From: an uncultured Marinobacter sp.
GTDB taxonomy: Bacteria; Pseudomonadota; Gammaproteobacteria; Pseudomonadales; Oleiphilaceae
Assembly: GCF_913055835.1 (NCBI RefSeq)
Contig: NZ_CAJXKQ010000014.1
Span: forward strand, 1 to 64,000
Reading direction: 5' to 3'
Length of the DNA stretch: 64,000 nt
In this document: piece after piece, positions 47,168 to 56,449 of the stretch
Layout of the letters: every line of letters starts with the position of its first letter
Numbering within the stretch: position 1 is the first letter of the stretch
The notes under the pieces: generated by a model
Told to the model about the DNA's origin: nothing
Seen by the model: the letters and a program-made list of their open reading frames with translations, nothing else
Databases searched by the model: none
Made by a program: the position numbers and the translations under genes

Positions 47168-48646
47168 CTAGTTGTTGCACACGCGTTCAACGGCATCCAA
47201 CCAGCCAGCGTATAATGACTCCCGCAAGGCCGGGCGCATCTCCGGATGGAACTGGCGCTCGCATTCCCACAGCCCCGAAATCTGCTCAAGACTTTCGAAA
47301 ACTCCGGTCTGGAGCCCCGCCAGATAGGCCGCTCCGAGCGCCGTTGTTTCCGTGACCCGGGGCCGGTCAACCGTGACATTCAGGATGTCGGCAAGGAACT
47401 GCATCACCCAGTCGTTCACGACCATACCGCCGTCCACGCGCAGCGATTCAAGCCGGGCGCCGTCGTTCTGTATCGCCCGCACCAGATCCTTGGTCTGATA
47501 GCAGACGGACTGCAGACCGGCGGTCACAATCTCGCCGATTCCCGTATCCCGGGTCAGGCCCATGATTGCGCCGCGGGCATGAGGATCCCAGTGAGGCGCC
47601 CCCAGGCCAGTAAACGCGGGAACCAGATACACCGGATTATCGACTCCGACTGCCTCCGCGTGAGCTGACGATTCATTGGCGTGGGCGATCAGCTTGAGCC
47701 CATCCCGCAGCCACTGCATGGCAGCACCAGCGACAAAAATACTACCCTCCACCGCGTAACAGGGCTTTCCGTCCAAACGATAGGCCATGGTGGTCAGCAA
47801 CCGGTTTTCGGAGCGCACCGCCTGATCACCGGTGTTGAGCATAAGGAAGCAGCCGGTACCATAGGTACTCTTGGCCATGCCCGGGCGAAAGCAGGCCTGC
47901 CCCACCAGAGCGGCGTGTTGATCCCCTGCAATCCCGGCAATCATGACCGCGCCCAACCAACGCGCTTCGGCGGTACCATAATCTGCCGCGCTGTCCAAAA
48001 CCTCGGGCAACAGGGCCCGGGGCACTCGAAACAGGCTCAGGAGGTCGTCGTCCCATTCCTGCCTGTGAATATTGAATAGAGCGGTTCTTGAGGCATTGGT
48101 GGCATCGGTATAGTGGGATTTACCATCGGTCAGGTTCCAGAGCAGCCAGCTGTCCACGGTCCCGAAAGCCAGCTCACCAGATTCAGCCCGGCTGCGGGCG
48201 CCCTCCACGTTATCCAGGATCCAGGCTATCTTGGTGGCCGAGAAGTAAGGATCAATCAACAGCCCGGTACGCTCGACAACCATGTCCTCATGACCGTCAG
48301 ATTTCAGTTTGGTACACCAGGACGCCGTTCGACGATCCTGCCAGACAATGGCGTGGTAGATCGGCTCGCCGGTTACCCTGTCCCAGATCACCGTCGTTTC
48401 ACGCTGGTTGGTGATGCCAATGCCCGCCAGATCCGAGGCCTCAATGCCCGCTTTGTCGAGAACGCCGCGACAGACAGCAAGAGTGCTGTCCCAGATTTCC
48501 CGGGCATCGTGCTCTACCCAGCCGTCTTTCGGGAAATACTGGTGAAATTCCTGCTGGTCGGTGGCAACGCTGTTTCCCGTGTGGTCGAAAACAATGGCTC
48601 GGGAACTGGTTGTGCCCTGGTCTATGGCGAGCAGATAACGGGTCAT
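47168..48646 (-). CDS. glpK: Glycerol kinase
   Basis: Phosphorylates glycerol to glycerol 3-phosphate, which feeds phospholipid synthesis and catabolism. FGGY family: the N-terminal phosphate loop [13 protein letters not shown] and the C-terminal [19 protein letters not shown] are present. Length 492 aa against 502 in E. coli. It is alone here, without glpF, glpD or glpR. The ABC ATPase gene converges on its end with a 2-base gap. Confidence 0.96.
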   Translation of the reverse strand: MTRYLLAIDQGTTSSRAIVFDHTGNSVATDQQEFHQYFPKDGWVEHDAREIWDSTLAVCRGVLDKAGIEASDLAGIGITNQRETTVIWDRVTGEPIYHAIVWQDRRTASWCTKLKSDGHEDMVVERTGLLIDPYFSATKIAWILDNVEGARSRAESGELAFGTVDSWLLWNLTDGKSHYTDATNASRTALFNIHRQEWDDDLLSLFRVPRALLPEVLDSAADYGTAEARWLGAVMIAGIAGDQHAALVGQACFRPGMAKSTYGTGCFLMLNTGDQAVRSENRLLTTMAYRLDGKPCYAVEGSIFVAGAAMQWLRDGLKLIAHANESSAHAEAVGVDNPVYLVPAFTGLGAPHWDPHARGAIMGLTRDTGIGEIVTAGLQSVCYQTKDLVRAIQNDGARLESLRVDGGMVVNDWVMQFLADILNVTVDRPRVTETTALGAAYLAGLQTGVFESLEQISGLWECERQFHPEMRPALRESLYAGWLDAVERVCNN

Positions 48647-48727
48647 GGATGGCCTCCTGTTGTTTTCTGAGATTCTAACAGCAGAGCAGCCGGGAAAGGG
48701 TGATCGACACGGAATTTGGGAAAGGGC

Positions 48728-48755
48728 ATAAAAAAAGGGCCGGAAAACCGGCCCT
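48728..48755 (-). terminator. Rho-independent terminator after the sensor kinase
   Basis: On the minus strand GGGCCGG/CCGGCCC with a 4-base loop (48737-48754) is followed by about seven T (48736-48730). It lies about 150 bases beyond the kinase stop and upstream of glpK. Confidence 0.8.
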
Positions 48756-48903
48756 CAAATGACGAATGAAACAAGGAAAGTTCGTAAGAACTACAACCTC
48801 AAAAGTCATCCCTTACGCTGTTTATTATTTACCGGGCAGCGCGGAACTTCAGTAGTGCTTGTGTAGTCGCTGTGTTACATCAGGTGAGGTGATGAGTACT
48901 GCT

Positions 48904-50478
48904 TCACACAATTGAGTCAACAGGCTTTTTCCTGGGCCAGACCAGGCTGAATTTCGCGCCGCCAAGTGTGTCGCTCCTGCTGACGAAAGCGTGCCCTCCG
49001 TGCCAGTAGAGAATCCGACGGACAATAGACAAACCGAGGCCATAGCCGCCGGAAGTGCGGGTACGGCTGTCATCCAGGCGGGCAAACGCGGTAAATACTT
49101 TCTCCCAATCCTGTTCCGGAATACCGGGGCCATCGTCTTCGACGTCTATGCGGCAGTTGTCCTCATCAAAGTGGCAACTTACCAACACCTTGCCCGCAGC
49201 GTAGCGACCGGCGTTGCCCACCAGATTCTGGATCGCCCGATGCAGGTAGCGGGGCTCAATATCTGACAACGCCCAGCGCTCGGAGTTTTCATCAATATTA
49301 CCTTCAATACTCAACTCCGGCCGAACCATCTGTTGCTCGGAAACCACCTGACGAACGATATCGGTGACCGAGTTTTCCTGAAGGGAGAATACCGGGCCAC
49401 CCTGCTCCAGCCGGGCATAGGTCAGAATCTCGTCGATCAACTCGTCCAGCTCCTGGATATCGCCATCGATGCCATCCAGCTGTTTCTGGAGCGCGGCCTG
49501 GTCCTGGCAGTCCTCAATCATCTGGACTCCAAAGCGGATCCGGGCCACCGGAGTGCGTAATTCGTGGGAAACGGCATGGATCATTTCCCGCTGCACCTGC
49601 ACCAGGCGCTGAATGTGTTCGGCCATCCCATTGAAAGATGAAGCAAGTCGGGTAACCAAGGTTCCTTCACCCGTCTGAACCCGGGCGCCCATTTCACCAC
49701 GGGCGATTCGAACCGCTACGGACTCAACGGTTCTGAGATTGCTGTCGACTTCCCGGAGCGCAAGGAAAAGAGCAACGGCCAGCACGCCACCCAGCACCAG
49801 AACCAGCAGCAGAACCACCGGCCAGGCCCACGCATTAAACGCAGCCGGCATATCAATCCGGTACAGCTCGCCATCGGATAACTGAACGATCACCCGGCCG
49901 CAACCGTCCGATTTGTTGGTGTAAAAGGCAAGACCACGATCGGCGACCTGAGCGAGAACGTCAGAGTCCGGCAGCATAGCGGCATCGTCCAGCGGGTGAA
50001 CTTCAACATCGAGAGACCGGGCCATCTGAGAAGCAACATTGAGACGGTCATCCGCCGGGGCTGAATCAAGATGCCACCGAAAGATCAGCCCAATGGTTTC
50101 TGACACGTCCCGATAGGGCTCGTTCAGGCGGAGCTGCAAAACTTCTCCGGCAAGCCCGGTTACCAGAACCCGATACCCCACATCACTCTCGATACCAACC
50201 ACCTGGCCATAACCAAGCCTCTCCAATGCCACCGGGGAAAGATTGAACCGTGAAGGGGGCCCCACGCGGAGATCCACTGTCGAGGTCAGCCAATGGTACT
50301 GTTGTATTGGTGCCGGCGCAGCCGCCAGCCAGCGCATCAGGGGCTCCGGAAAGCGTTCGTGCCAGAATTGTGAGCGCACCGTGTTGATCCCGGTAAACAG
50401 CAGAACGCAGAACAGAACAACCAACGCTGTCAGGCCGGCTAGGCGGGCATAGAGCTTGAGGAAGAACTTCAGGGGCAT
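48904..50478 (-). CDS. RstB-like sensor histidine kinase
   Basis: Membrane sensor kinase of about 524 aa. TM1 (about residues 8-30), a periplasmic domain of some 190 residues, TM2 (about 215-240), HAMP, HisKA with SHELRTPVARIRFGVQM, and HATPase with NLVGNAGRYA, DDGPGIPEQDWEKVF and SGGYGLGLSIV. The start MPLKFFLKLYARLAGLTALV resembles RstB. ATG 50478 was preferred to an upstream in-frame start at 50538, which would add a non-hydrophobic stretch before TM1. Forms a two-component system with the regulator just upstream (67-base gap). The signal is unknown. Confidence 0.87.
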   Translation of the reverse strand: MPLKFFLKLYARLAGLTALVVLFCVLLFTGINTVRSQFWHERFPEPLMRWLAAAPAPIQQYHWLTSTVDLRVGPPSRFNLSPVALERLGYGQVVGIESDVGYRVLVTGLAGEVLQLRLNEPYRDVSETIGLIFRWHLDSAPADDRLNVASQMARSLDVEVHPLDDAAMLPDSDVLAQVADRGLAFYTNKSDGCGRVIVQLSDGELYRIDMPAAFNAWAWPVVLLLVLVLGGVLAVALFLALREVDSNLRTVESVAVRIARGEMGARVQTGEGTLVTRLASSFNGMAEHIQRLVQVQREMIHAVSHELRTPVARIRFGVQMIEDCQDQAALQKQLDGIDGDIQELDELIDEILTYARLEQGGPVFSLQENSVTDIVRQVVSEQQMVRPELSIEGNIDENSERWALSDIEPRYLHRAIQNLVGNAGRYAAGKVLVSCHFDEDNCRIDVEDDGPGIPEQDWEKVFTAFARLDDSRTRTSGGYGLGLSIVRRILYWHGGHAFVSRSDTLGGAKFSLVWPRKKPVDSIV

Positions 50479-50545
50479 GGTACCAACCCTGGCATGGAAC
50501 ACCGGTGTGCGGGCGAGGGGCACACCGGCTCCAAACACTGAATCG

Positions 50546-51283
50546 TCAGGCTTCCTTTACGAACAGGTAGCCTTTGCTGCGAACGGTCTTGATGCGCCGC
50601 GGATGGATGGGGTCATCGCCAATTTTGGGGCGAATCCGGGACACGCGAACATCAATGGAGCGATCCTGGCCATCGTACTCAATCCCGCGCAAAGCGGTGA
50701 AGATTTCTTCCCGGCTGAGAACACGGCCGGCGTTGCTGGCCAGTAACCAGAGCAGATCGAATTCGGCACTGGTCAGGTCGATGCTTTCATCATTCAGCCA
50801 GGCTTCGCGCATGGAGCGATCAACAACCAGATCGTTGAACTGGAGACGCACAGGTTCTTCGCCACTCGCTTCGTCACCGGCTCCCTGGCCCGTCTCGGTA
50901 ACCCGGCGCAGCATGGCGCGTATGCGTGCCAGCAATACCCGAGGCTTGACCGGCTTGCCAATGTAATCGTCCGCGCCCATTTCCAGACCGAGTACCTGGT
51001 CCAGATCATCGGTACGGGCGGTCAGCATGATGATCGGGCCGGAATAGAAGGGACGCACCCGGCGGCAAATGGACAACCCGTCTTCACCCGGCAACATCAG
51101 ATCCAGCACTACCAGATCGGGCTGCTCGTTGCGGATCCGCTCTACCGCAGGACCACCGTGAGTTTCCAGGGAGACAGTCAACCCGTTGCTTTCAAGGTAT
51201 TCGCGGGTAAGCTCTGCCAACCGCTCGTCGTCCTCGACAATCAGAATTCGCCAACTTTCGTTTGTCTGTTCCACGCCATCCAT
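50546..51283 (-). CDS. RstA-like OmpR-family response regulator
   Basis: DNA-binding response regulator, 245 aa. Receiver domain with phospho-acceptor Asp in LVVLDLMLPGEDG, Lys in YIGKPVKPRVLL, and a C-terminal winged helix (about residues 150-240) of the OmpR/PhoB type. First gene of the pair with the kinase at 48904-50478 and divergent from olsB. The 247-base divergent region contains TATACATG direct repeats close to this gene and Pho-box-like repeats nearer to olsB. Confidence 0.9.
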   Translation of the reverse strand: MDGVEQTNESWRILIVEDDERLAELTREYLESNGLTVSLETHGGPAVERIRNEQPDLVVLDLMLPGEDGLSICRRVRPFYSGPIIMLTARTDDLDQVLGLEMGADDYIGKPVKPRVLLARIRAMLRRVTETGQGAGDEASGEEPVRLQFNDLVVDRSMREAWLNDESIDLTSAEFDLLWLLASNAGRVLSREEIFTALRGIEYDGQDRSIDVRVSRIRPKIGDDPIHPRRIKTVRSKGYLFVKEA

Positions 51284-51356
51284 CTCTGGTTTTGTTATTC
51301 CGGTTTCAGGTCATTCTGTGTACCTGACAATACAGGCAACCTGCTGTAACAGCAAT

Positions 51357-51383
51357 TATACATGCTATTCAGAAATATACATG
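51357..51383. promoter_or_regulatory. TATACATG direct repeats in the rstA/olsB divergent region
   Basis: Two exact TATACATG copies at 51357-51364 and 51376-51383, 19 bases apart start to start. Paired direct repeats are the usual target of OmpR-family regulators, so they may be an autoregulatory site for the adjacent regulator. They do not match the E. coli RstA box. Confidence 0.4.
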
Positions 51384-51442
51384 GAACCGCTGCTTCGTTA
51401 CACCCTGTGACACAGCTCCCGCAACCGCCAACTCATTCCCTG

Positions 51443-51493
51443 GTGTCACAGACACGTCACCTCTTGGTCACCGATGTGTCATACCGGCTTCAT
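51443..51493 (+). promoter_or_regulatory. Pho-box array upstream of olsBA
   Basis: Five 7-mers at an exact 11-base period: GTGTCAC, ACGTCAC, TGGTCAC, GTGTCAT, GCTTCAT, each separated by 4 bases; TCA is present in all five. This matches the PhoB consensus CTGTCAT-N4-CTGTCAT. Counting from the fourth unit (end 51482), a -10-like TAGGCT follows after 10 bases (51493-51498), the usual geometry of PhoB-activated promoters. It lies 38 bases before the olsB ATG. Confidence 0.72.
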
Positions 51494-51530
51494 AGGCTTG
51501 TCGGGAAATGGAAACAAAAGAGACGACGCC

Positions 51531-52292
51531 ATGACCACACAAATCGCGAAAGCCCGCCGCAGCGCCCGTCGCCTGAAAACCGGCTTGACCCGGTGCCCGC
51601 AGCAGGTGGAGGCGGCCCAGCGACTGCGTTACCGGGTATTCTCCGAAGAGTATGGCAGCGACCTGGGCGCACCCACGCCTGGTATCGATGCTGATGAGTT
51701 CGACACCGTATGTGACCACCTGATCGTGACCGACCTGGATTCCGGCGAACTGATAGCGACCACGCGAATCCTGCACCAGGCAGACACAAAAGCCGTTGGC
51801 GGTTTTTACTCTGCCGGCGAGTTTGATCTGAGCAGCCTGGAAAAACTTCCCGGCACTATCGCCGAACTTGGCCGCACCTGTGTTCACCCGGACTACCGCA
51901 ACGGTGCCACCATCAGCCTGCTCTGGTCGGCAGTGGCCGAGTACCTGGTTGAACGGGGCGTTGATTACATGATCGGCTGCGCCAGCATCGGCATGTCGGA
52001 CGGAGGGCTGAAAGCCTGGCGCATCGCCCGCCACCTCCAGAACGAGTATCTGGCCGATGCGGATTTTCTGGTCAAACCGCTCCGGGAAATGCCGCACCTG
52101 ACCCACACCCGGGACAACGATCGCCCGGTAGACGTCCCTGCCCTGATCCGTGCCTATATGCGCCTGGGCGCCCGGGTCTGCGGCGAACCCTGCTGGGATC
52201 CGGATTTTCGCTGTGCTGACCTGCTGGTCTTGCTGGAAGTCAGCAAACTGGCCGGACGCTACAGCCGGCATTTCATGCGCACGGCGTCCTGA
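51531..52292 (+). CDS. olsB: L-ornithine N-alpha-acyltransferase OlsB
   Basis: GNAT-fold enzyme that transfers a 3-hydroxyacyl group from ACP to ornithine, giving lyso-ornithine lipid, the first step of phosphorus-free ornithine lipid synthesis. Conserved RLRYRVFSEEYG, AELGRTCVHPDYRNG and IGCASIGMSDGG match the pseudomonad OlsB pattern. ATG 51531 (MTTQIAKARRS) gives 253 aa. It is followed by olsA 17 bases later, the olsBA order of Pseudomonas. A Pho-box array lies just upstream, and olsBA induction by phosphate starvation is known in Pseudomonas. Confidence 0.92.
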   Translation: MTTQIAKARRSARRLKTGLTRCPQQVEAAQRLRYRVFSEEYGSDLGAPTPGIDADEFDTVCDHLIVTDLDSGELIATTRILHQADTKAVGGFYSAGEFDLSSLEKLPGTIAELGRTCVHPDYRNGATISLLWSAVAEYLVERGVDYMIGCASIGMSDGGLKAWRIARHLQNEYLADADFLVKPLREMPHLTHTRDNDRPVDVPALIRAYMRLGARVCGEPCWDPDFRCADLLVLLEVSKLAGRYSRHFMRTAS

Positions 52293-52309
52293 AACAGGGA
52301 GTCTGGGAG

Positions 52310-53170
52310 ATGAGCTGGCTGAGACTCTGCGTTCGAATCACGACCTTTATGGTTTTTTTGGCAGCCACCACGATGCTGGCCGCCGGTTTGCGGATCACTG
52401 AAGCGGTTACACGCAAAGCCATCGATCGGACACCCTGGGCCAGATTCTGTTTCCGATGGGCCTGCCGGTGCCTGGGACTGGATATACACCAGCACGGATC
52501 ACCTTCCGACGATACCGTTCTGTTCGTCAGCAACCACATCAGTTGGTCAGATATTCCGATTCTGGGAAGCCTGGCACCGATCCGGTTCCTGTCGAAAGCG
52601 GAGGTCGGCCAGTGGCCGGCCATAGGCTGGCTGGCGCGACAGGCCGGCACACTTTTCATACGGCGGGGAGGCGGACAGGCCCGCCGCGTTCGGAACCAGA
52701 TTGTCGAGAATTTACAGGCCGGAGAGAATGTCCTGGTATACCCGGAGGGAACCACCAGTGCAGGTCTGACCGTATTGCCGTTCCACGGTCTTTTGCTCAA
52801 GGCCGCGCCGGAAAGCAGAACGCCAGTTCAGCCAGTGACCATCGCCTACCGCAGAAACGGGCGACCTGATTACCTGGCGCCCTTTATTGGTGACGATGAG
52901 TTCCACTGCCATCTGCTGAGAATGCTCAGAGAGCCCTCTGCCCGGGTAGACGTTGTCTTCCACGCACCGGTGTCTGCGTCGGATCAGCCCCCAACCGGTG
53001 AGATTGCCGCCCGACTGCGAGAAATCGTTCTCGACGGCCTGGCGCGGATATACAGCGGCGAGTACGACGGGCGGGCATCAGATCTTCTCAGAACAGGGGA
53101 CGCCCCTGGGCTACCTCGTCTTCCGTCGCTTCGCGGCGGCCAACGATCTCCAGATCAAAGTACAGGGTAA
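52310..53170 (+). CDS. olsA: Lyso-ornithine lipid acyltransferase OlsA (PlsC family)
   Basis: PlsC-type 1-acyl-glycerol-3-phosphate/lyso-ornithine lipid O-acyltransferase; with OlsB upstream, the ornithine lipid role is favoured. An N-terminal hydrophobic segment (about residues 10-28), then the catalytic HX4D motif NHISWSD and the acceptor-binding YPEGTTSAG. Length 286 aa. The last roughly 27 codons run antisense through the 3' end of the FKBP gene (83-base overlap), and that tail (LPRLPSLRGG) is not conserved-looking. Confidence 0.9.
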   Translation: MSWLRLCVRITTFMVFLAATTMLAAGLRITEAVTRKAIDRTPWARFCFRWACRCLGLDIHQHGSPSDDTVLFVSNHISWSDIPILGSLAPIRFLSKAEVGQWPAIGWLARQAGTLFIRRGGGQARRVRNQIVENLQAGENVLVYPEGTTSAGLTVLPFHGLLLKAAPESRTPVQPVTIAYRRNGRPDYLAPFIGDDEFHCHLLRMLREPSARVDVVFHAPVSASDQPPTGEIAARLREIVLDGLARIYSGEYDGRASDLLRTGDAPGLPRLPSLRGGQRSPDQSTG

Positions 53171-53558
53171 AACCCGCCAGCGGATGATTGGCATCCACCT
53201 TAACCAGGTTGCCGTCGATCCCGACAACCTGCACGATCTGCGCTTCATCGCCGGTGTTGGTCTGGAACTTCATGCCAATCTGCAGGTTTTCGATGCCCTC
53301 AAACAGCGAGCGAGGCACCTTGCGCACCAGTTCCGGCTTGTGCTCGCCATACGCCATGGCCGGTGGCACCGTCACCTCAAGGCAATCCCCGACATTGCGG
53401 TCTTTCACCGCCTGCTGAATCCCTTCAATAATCTCCGGGCTGCCGTAGACGAAGTGCAGAGGCTCACTGCCTTCAGAAGTATCAACCAGCTCGCCGATCT
53501 TGTTTTTCAGTACGTAGTGGACGGTAAAAACGTCGGGTCTTGCTTGTGAAGCTGTCAT
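53088..53558 (-). CDS. SlyD-like FKBP peptidyl-prolyl isomerase
   Basis: FKBP-type prolyl isomerase with an inserted IF domain (about residues 68-120), as in SlyD and FkpB, 156 aa. Recognisable FKBP start FTVHYVLKNKIGELVDTSEG, and VPPAMAYGEHKPELVRKVPR. It lacks the His-rich C-terminal tail of SlyD. The start overlaps the end of the downstream-listed hydrolase gene (53558) by one base, suggesting an operon from 55768 toward 53088. Its 3' end overlaps olsA. Confidence 0.88.
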   Translation of the reverse strand: MTASQARPDVFTVHYVLKNKIGELVDTSEGSEPLHFVYGSPEIIEGIQQAVKDRNVGDCLEVTVPPAMAYGEHKPELVRKVPRSLFEGIENLQIGMKFQTNTGDEAQIVQVVGIDGNLVKVDANHPLAGFTLYFDLEIVGRREATEDEVAQGRPLF

Positions 53559-55768
53559 CAGGTTTTCGAGTTTCCTGTATCCGGTGGTGTTTCGAGCTGC
53601 TGCAAGCCATGAATAACCAGTCGCTGATCGAGCTTGTCCCGCAATCCTGAAGGGTTACTCAGACCCATGCGTTCAAGCAGGGCCCGGTAACGGCCTTCGT
53701 CATCCCGGGCCCGGAGAGCCTGCAACAGAGTCGACAGTTTACCACGGCGAGTGGCCGTTGCGGCCTTGAGCCCCTTAAGGGCTTTCCCCAACGTCAGTTC
53801 CTCATCGGTAAAATCCCTGCCAAACGGGAACGGCGGGAACAGGCTGGCATCTCCCGCTACCTCGACGGCACGCCTGATTGCTTGCGGCGTGTTGTTACAC
53901 CAGTCGGCAGGTAGCCGGAACCCAGGATCCACCTTTCCTGCCTTCTGGGCTTTTTTCAGAAGCTCCTGCTGGAACCGGGAGTCGGCGATGCGGATCAGCC
54001 GGAGGAATACCTGCTCGTCTGACTGCCCTCTCAGGTCGGCAATGCCGTATTCGGTAATCACAATATCCCGCAGGTGGCGAGGAATGGTGCAATGACCATA
54101 ATTGAAGACAATATTGGAGAGCACCTTGCCATGGGATGAGCGGGTGCTGCGCAGCGACAGAATGGAACGGGCGCCCGGCAGCTCATGGGCCATGGCAACA
54201 AAGTTGTACTGGCCACCAACACCACTCACTACCCGCCCATCATCAAGGCCATCCGATACCCCCGCACCATTGAGGGTGTACATCATTGCCGAGTTAATGA
54301 AGCGACCATGAACGCGCTGCGCGGCTTTCAGCTTCTGGTCGCCAAACGGGTGATCATACAGGTGGTTGATGAAGTTCACGCTGGTCATGCAGATTTTTGC
54401 ACGCTGCTCGTCGGTCAGCTCTCTGAGGTACTGGTAGAACTGCTCGGGGCCAACGTAAAAACCGCCGTGCATTGCGATACCGCCAGTCAGCCTCTCCCCG
54501 AGAATCAGGGTTTCGATGGCCTGGCGGGCCTCTGGATTGTCCAGGTCGCCCTCCACCGACTGATCACCGACGCGCAGCCGGCCTCCCTTGAATTCGACAG
54601 CCTCTCTGAAAATGCCATGCCGAACCAGCCAATGGACATCTCTTGCCCGCAGCGGGCTATCAATCAGCTTCTCCCGGCGTAAAACATCCAGGGTGGCGAG
54701 CGAAACCTCCCCGCTGATATCACCACGGTTGATCAGCGTCTGAAGACCGGCGTGATCGTAAACCTCGCGGGTGAGGATGCCCTCCTGCATCAGGTACAGA
54801 AAACCATCCACCATCATTTCACTGCAGCCATACAGGCCCTGTTCGAAGGGCCCTGTGCCGCCATCTTCCCTGACCACAGGAAAGTTCTGGTCAACGTTCA
54901 GATGATCAAACACTTTTCGCCAGGCATCGTTGTGACTGTGACGAAGTATGGCGCTCTGGACCAGAGCAGCACCCAGTGAGCCGATGCCAACCTGAAGGGT
55001 ACCGCCATCCTTCAACAAGGTGCTGGCATAGAACCCGATCATGTGATCTTCCGGGCTGACCGACATCTGGGGGGCTGAAAACAGCGGGTAATCGCTGGAG
55101 GGCTGTTCCAGCAGCACATCGAACCGATCTGCCTCAATGGCCGCATGGTGTCCGAACCAGGGCAGGTTCTGGTTCATCTCCGCCACCAGAGCAACCGGTG
55201 TGCCGGCTGCTTCCCGCTCCCGCAATAGAGGAATCAGGTCCAGCGTCAGGTCGGGATTGCAACTCAGGCTGACTTGCCCGGGCTGCCCATGCGCTTCACC
55301 CGGCGATACCATCTGCGCGACCACGTTGACCCCAACACCCATAAGGTCCCGAACGGCATGGGTGTAGTTGGTACAGACATAATGCCGCTGCTGGGAACGA
55401 TTGTTAAGGTAACTGCCGGCTTTGAAGAAGAACTCCGAGACCTGGACATTTGGGGGAAGGCGATTGGAGGAGACATCGCGGGCATAGGCCAGTTCGGGAA
55501 TCCGGCCATAGAGGCGCTCTACAAATGGCCCCATGAAGCGCTTCTCAAGCGAGGAGCCGCCCTTTGGCGCCAGGAGCGACAGAGCTGTGACAATATGCAG
55601 ACGGATTTCCGGATCGTCCTTGGCCCGCTGGTACAGCGCATTAACAAAACGCACCGGTTTGCCGAGCCCAAGCGGCAAACCCAGCGTGATTTCCTTGCCA
55701 ACCCGGCGAATCACCTCATCAACACAGGCGTTCACATCATTCGATAACTGCCCTCTATCACCCGCCAT
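53558..55768 (-). CDS. Acetyl-CoA hydrolase/transferase family protein, long form
   Basis: CoA-transferase superfamily protein, 736 aa, longer than the usual roughly 500-aa acetyl-CoA hydrolase/succinyl-CoA transferase. The C-terminal domain shows the family pattern SGVGGQYNFVAMAHELPGAR and VITEYGIADLRGQSDEQVF. The N-terminal 400 residues include a CoA-transferase fold (RVGKEITLGLPLGLGKPVRF). ATG 55768 has AAGGAG 7 bases upstream. No acetate kinase or phosphotransacetylase is nearby; substrate and direction are unknown. Likely co-transcribed with the FKBP gene. Confidence 0.82.
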   Translation of the reverse strand: MAGDRGQLSNDVNACVDEVIRRVGKEITLGLPLGLGKPVRFVNALYQRAKDDPEIRLHIVTALSLLAPKGGSSLEKRFMGPFVERLYGRIPELAYARDVSSNRLPPNVQVSEFFFKAGSYLNNRSQQRHYVCTNYTHAVRDLMGVGVNVVAQMVSPGEAHGQPGQVSLSCNPDLTLDLIPLLREREAAGTPVALVAEMNQNLPWFGHHAAIEADRFDVLLEQPSSDYPLFSAPQMSVSPEDHMIGFYASTLLKDGGTLQVGIGSLGAALVQSAILRHSHNDAWRKVFDHLNVDQNFPVVREDGGTGPFEQGLYGCSEMMVDGFLYLMQEGILTREVYDHAGLQTLINRGDISGEVSLATLDVLRREKLIDSPLRARDVHWLVRHGIFREAVEFKGGRLRVGDQSVEGDLDNPEARQAIETLILGERLTGGIAMHGGFYVGPEQFYQYLRELTDEQRAKICMTSVNFINHLYDHPFGDQKLKAAQRVHGRFINSAMMYTLNGAGVSDGLDDGRVVSGVGGQYNFVAMAHELPGARSILSLRSTRSSHGKVLSNIVFNYGHCTIPRHLRDIVITEYGIADLRGQSDEQVFLRLIRIADSRFQQELLKKAQKAGKVDPGFRLPADWCNNTPQAIRRAVEVAGDASLFPPFPFGRDFTDEELTLGKALKGLKAATATRRGKLSTLLQALRARDDEGRYRALLERMGLSNPSGLRDKLDQRLVIHGLQQLETPPDTGNSKT

Positions 55769-55901
55769 TACCAAGCTCCTTATCGGCTAATGCTAACGGG
55801 GATGATCACACGAGCATCGGGCACAGACAATGCGCCAGATCATGATTCTGCGGTTTGAAGGGCTTCGGGGAGTCAGGAGATGGAAGAAAGGCGAGAGGGT
55901 T

Positions 55902-56225
55902 TCAGAAGTTCCACTTCAGGTTCAGACAGGCACCCTCGTTCAGAAGGGCAATGCCATGGTCGGCTTGCGCTGGATCCGACGCATACTGCTTGCCGGAACT
56001 CTTCGACCGGGTCAGTGAAAGGCTGAGCAGGCGAGAGCCGATTTCGGTGAATGCCTCGGAGCTGTCTTCTTCATAGTCGCCGGAAACCCGTTCCTGAATT
56101 TCGAAGATCTGCTCGCTGGTTGTCGTGCTCTCGACCTGCTCGAATACGCGCTCGGATGCCTCGGCGCGAACGACGAATGCAACGAGATTGAGAGCGAGTA
56201 ATGCGACGAAGATGCGAATAATCAT
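55902..56225 (-). CDS. Small secreted protein of unknown function
   Basis: I do not recognise this 107-aa protein. ATG 56225 opens a signal peptide (MIIRIFVALLALNLVAFVV, cleavage near RAEA), followed by an acidic, Glu- and Ser-rich region (FEQVESTTTSEQIFEIQERV) and a C-terminal part with a single Cys (NEGACLNLKWNF). No lipoprotein box. An imperfect palindrome at 56272-56287, 47 bases upstream, could be an operator. Lies between the acyl-CoA family gene and the aldo/keto reductase, both minus strand. Confidence 0.6.
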   Translation of the reverse strand: MIIRIFVALLALNLVAFVVRAEASERVFEQVESTTTSEQIFEIQERVSGDYEEDSSEAFTEIGSRLLSLSLTRSKSSGKQYASDPAQADHGIALLNEGACLNLKWNF

Positions 56226-56271
56226 GACACTGCCTGAGACCTTTTTTCCGACACGGGAGTCTACGGATACC

Positions 56272-56287
56272 TTAGGCTTAAGTCTAA
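56272..56287. promoter_or_regulatory. Imperfect palindrome upstream of the small secreted protein gene
   Basis: TTAGGCTTAAGTCTAA matches its own reverse complement at 14 of 16 positions and sits 47 bases upstream of the 107-aa protein start. Possible dimeric regulator site; no family recognised. Confidence 0.35.
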
Positions 56288-56449
56288 TGATTAAGGGCCG
56301 GAAAGATGTGAATTTGCACACAAAGGCGTCGACTTTTTGTCACGGGATCATCATGTTTTTGTCAATTTATGATCCCCAATATTTCACATTGTAACTGTGC
56401 TTCCGGCCAGCGCCTGCTGACCGGAGAACCAAACCAAAATCCGGCGGAT

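Noticed and set aside
51384..51408. E. coli-type RstA box (TACAT and GTTACA)
   Set aside because: Both half-sites occur but are separated by many more bases than the consensus allows.
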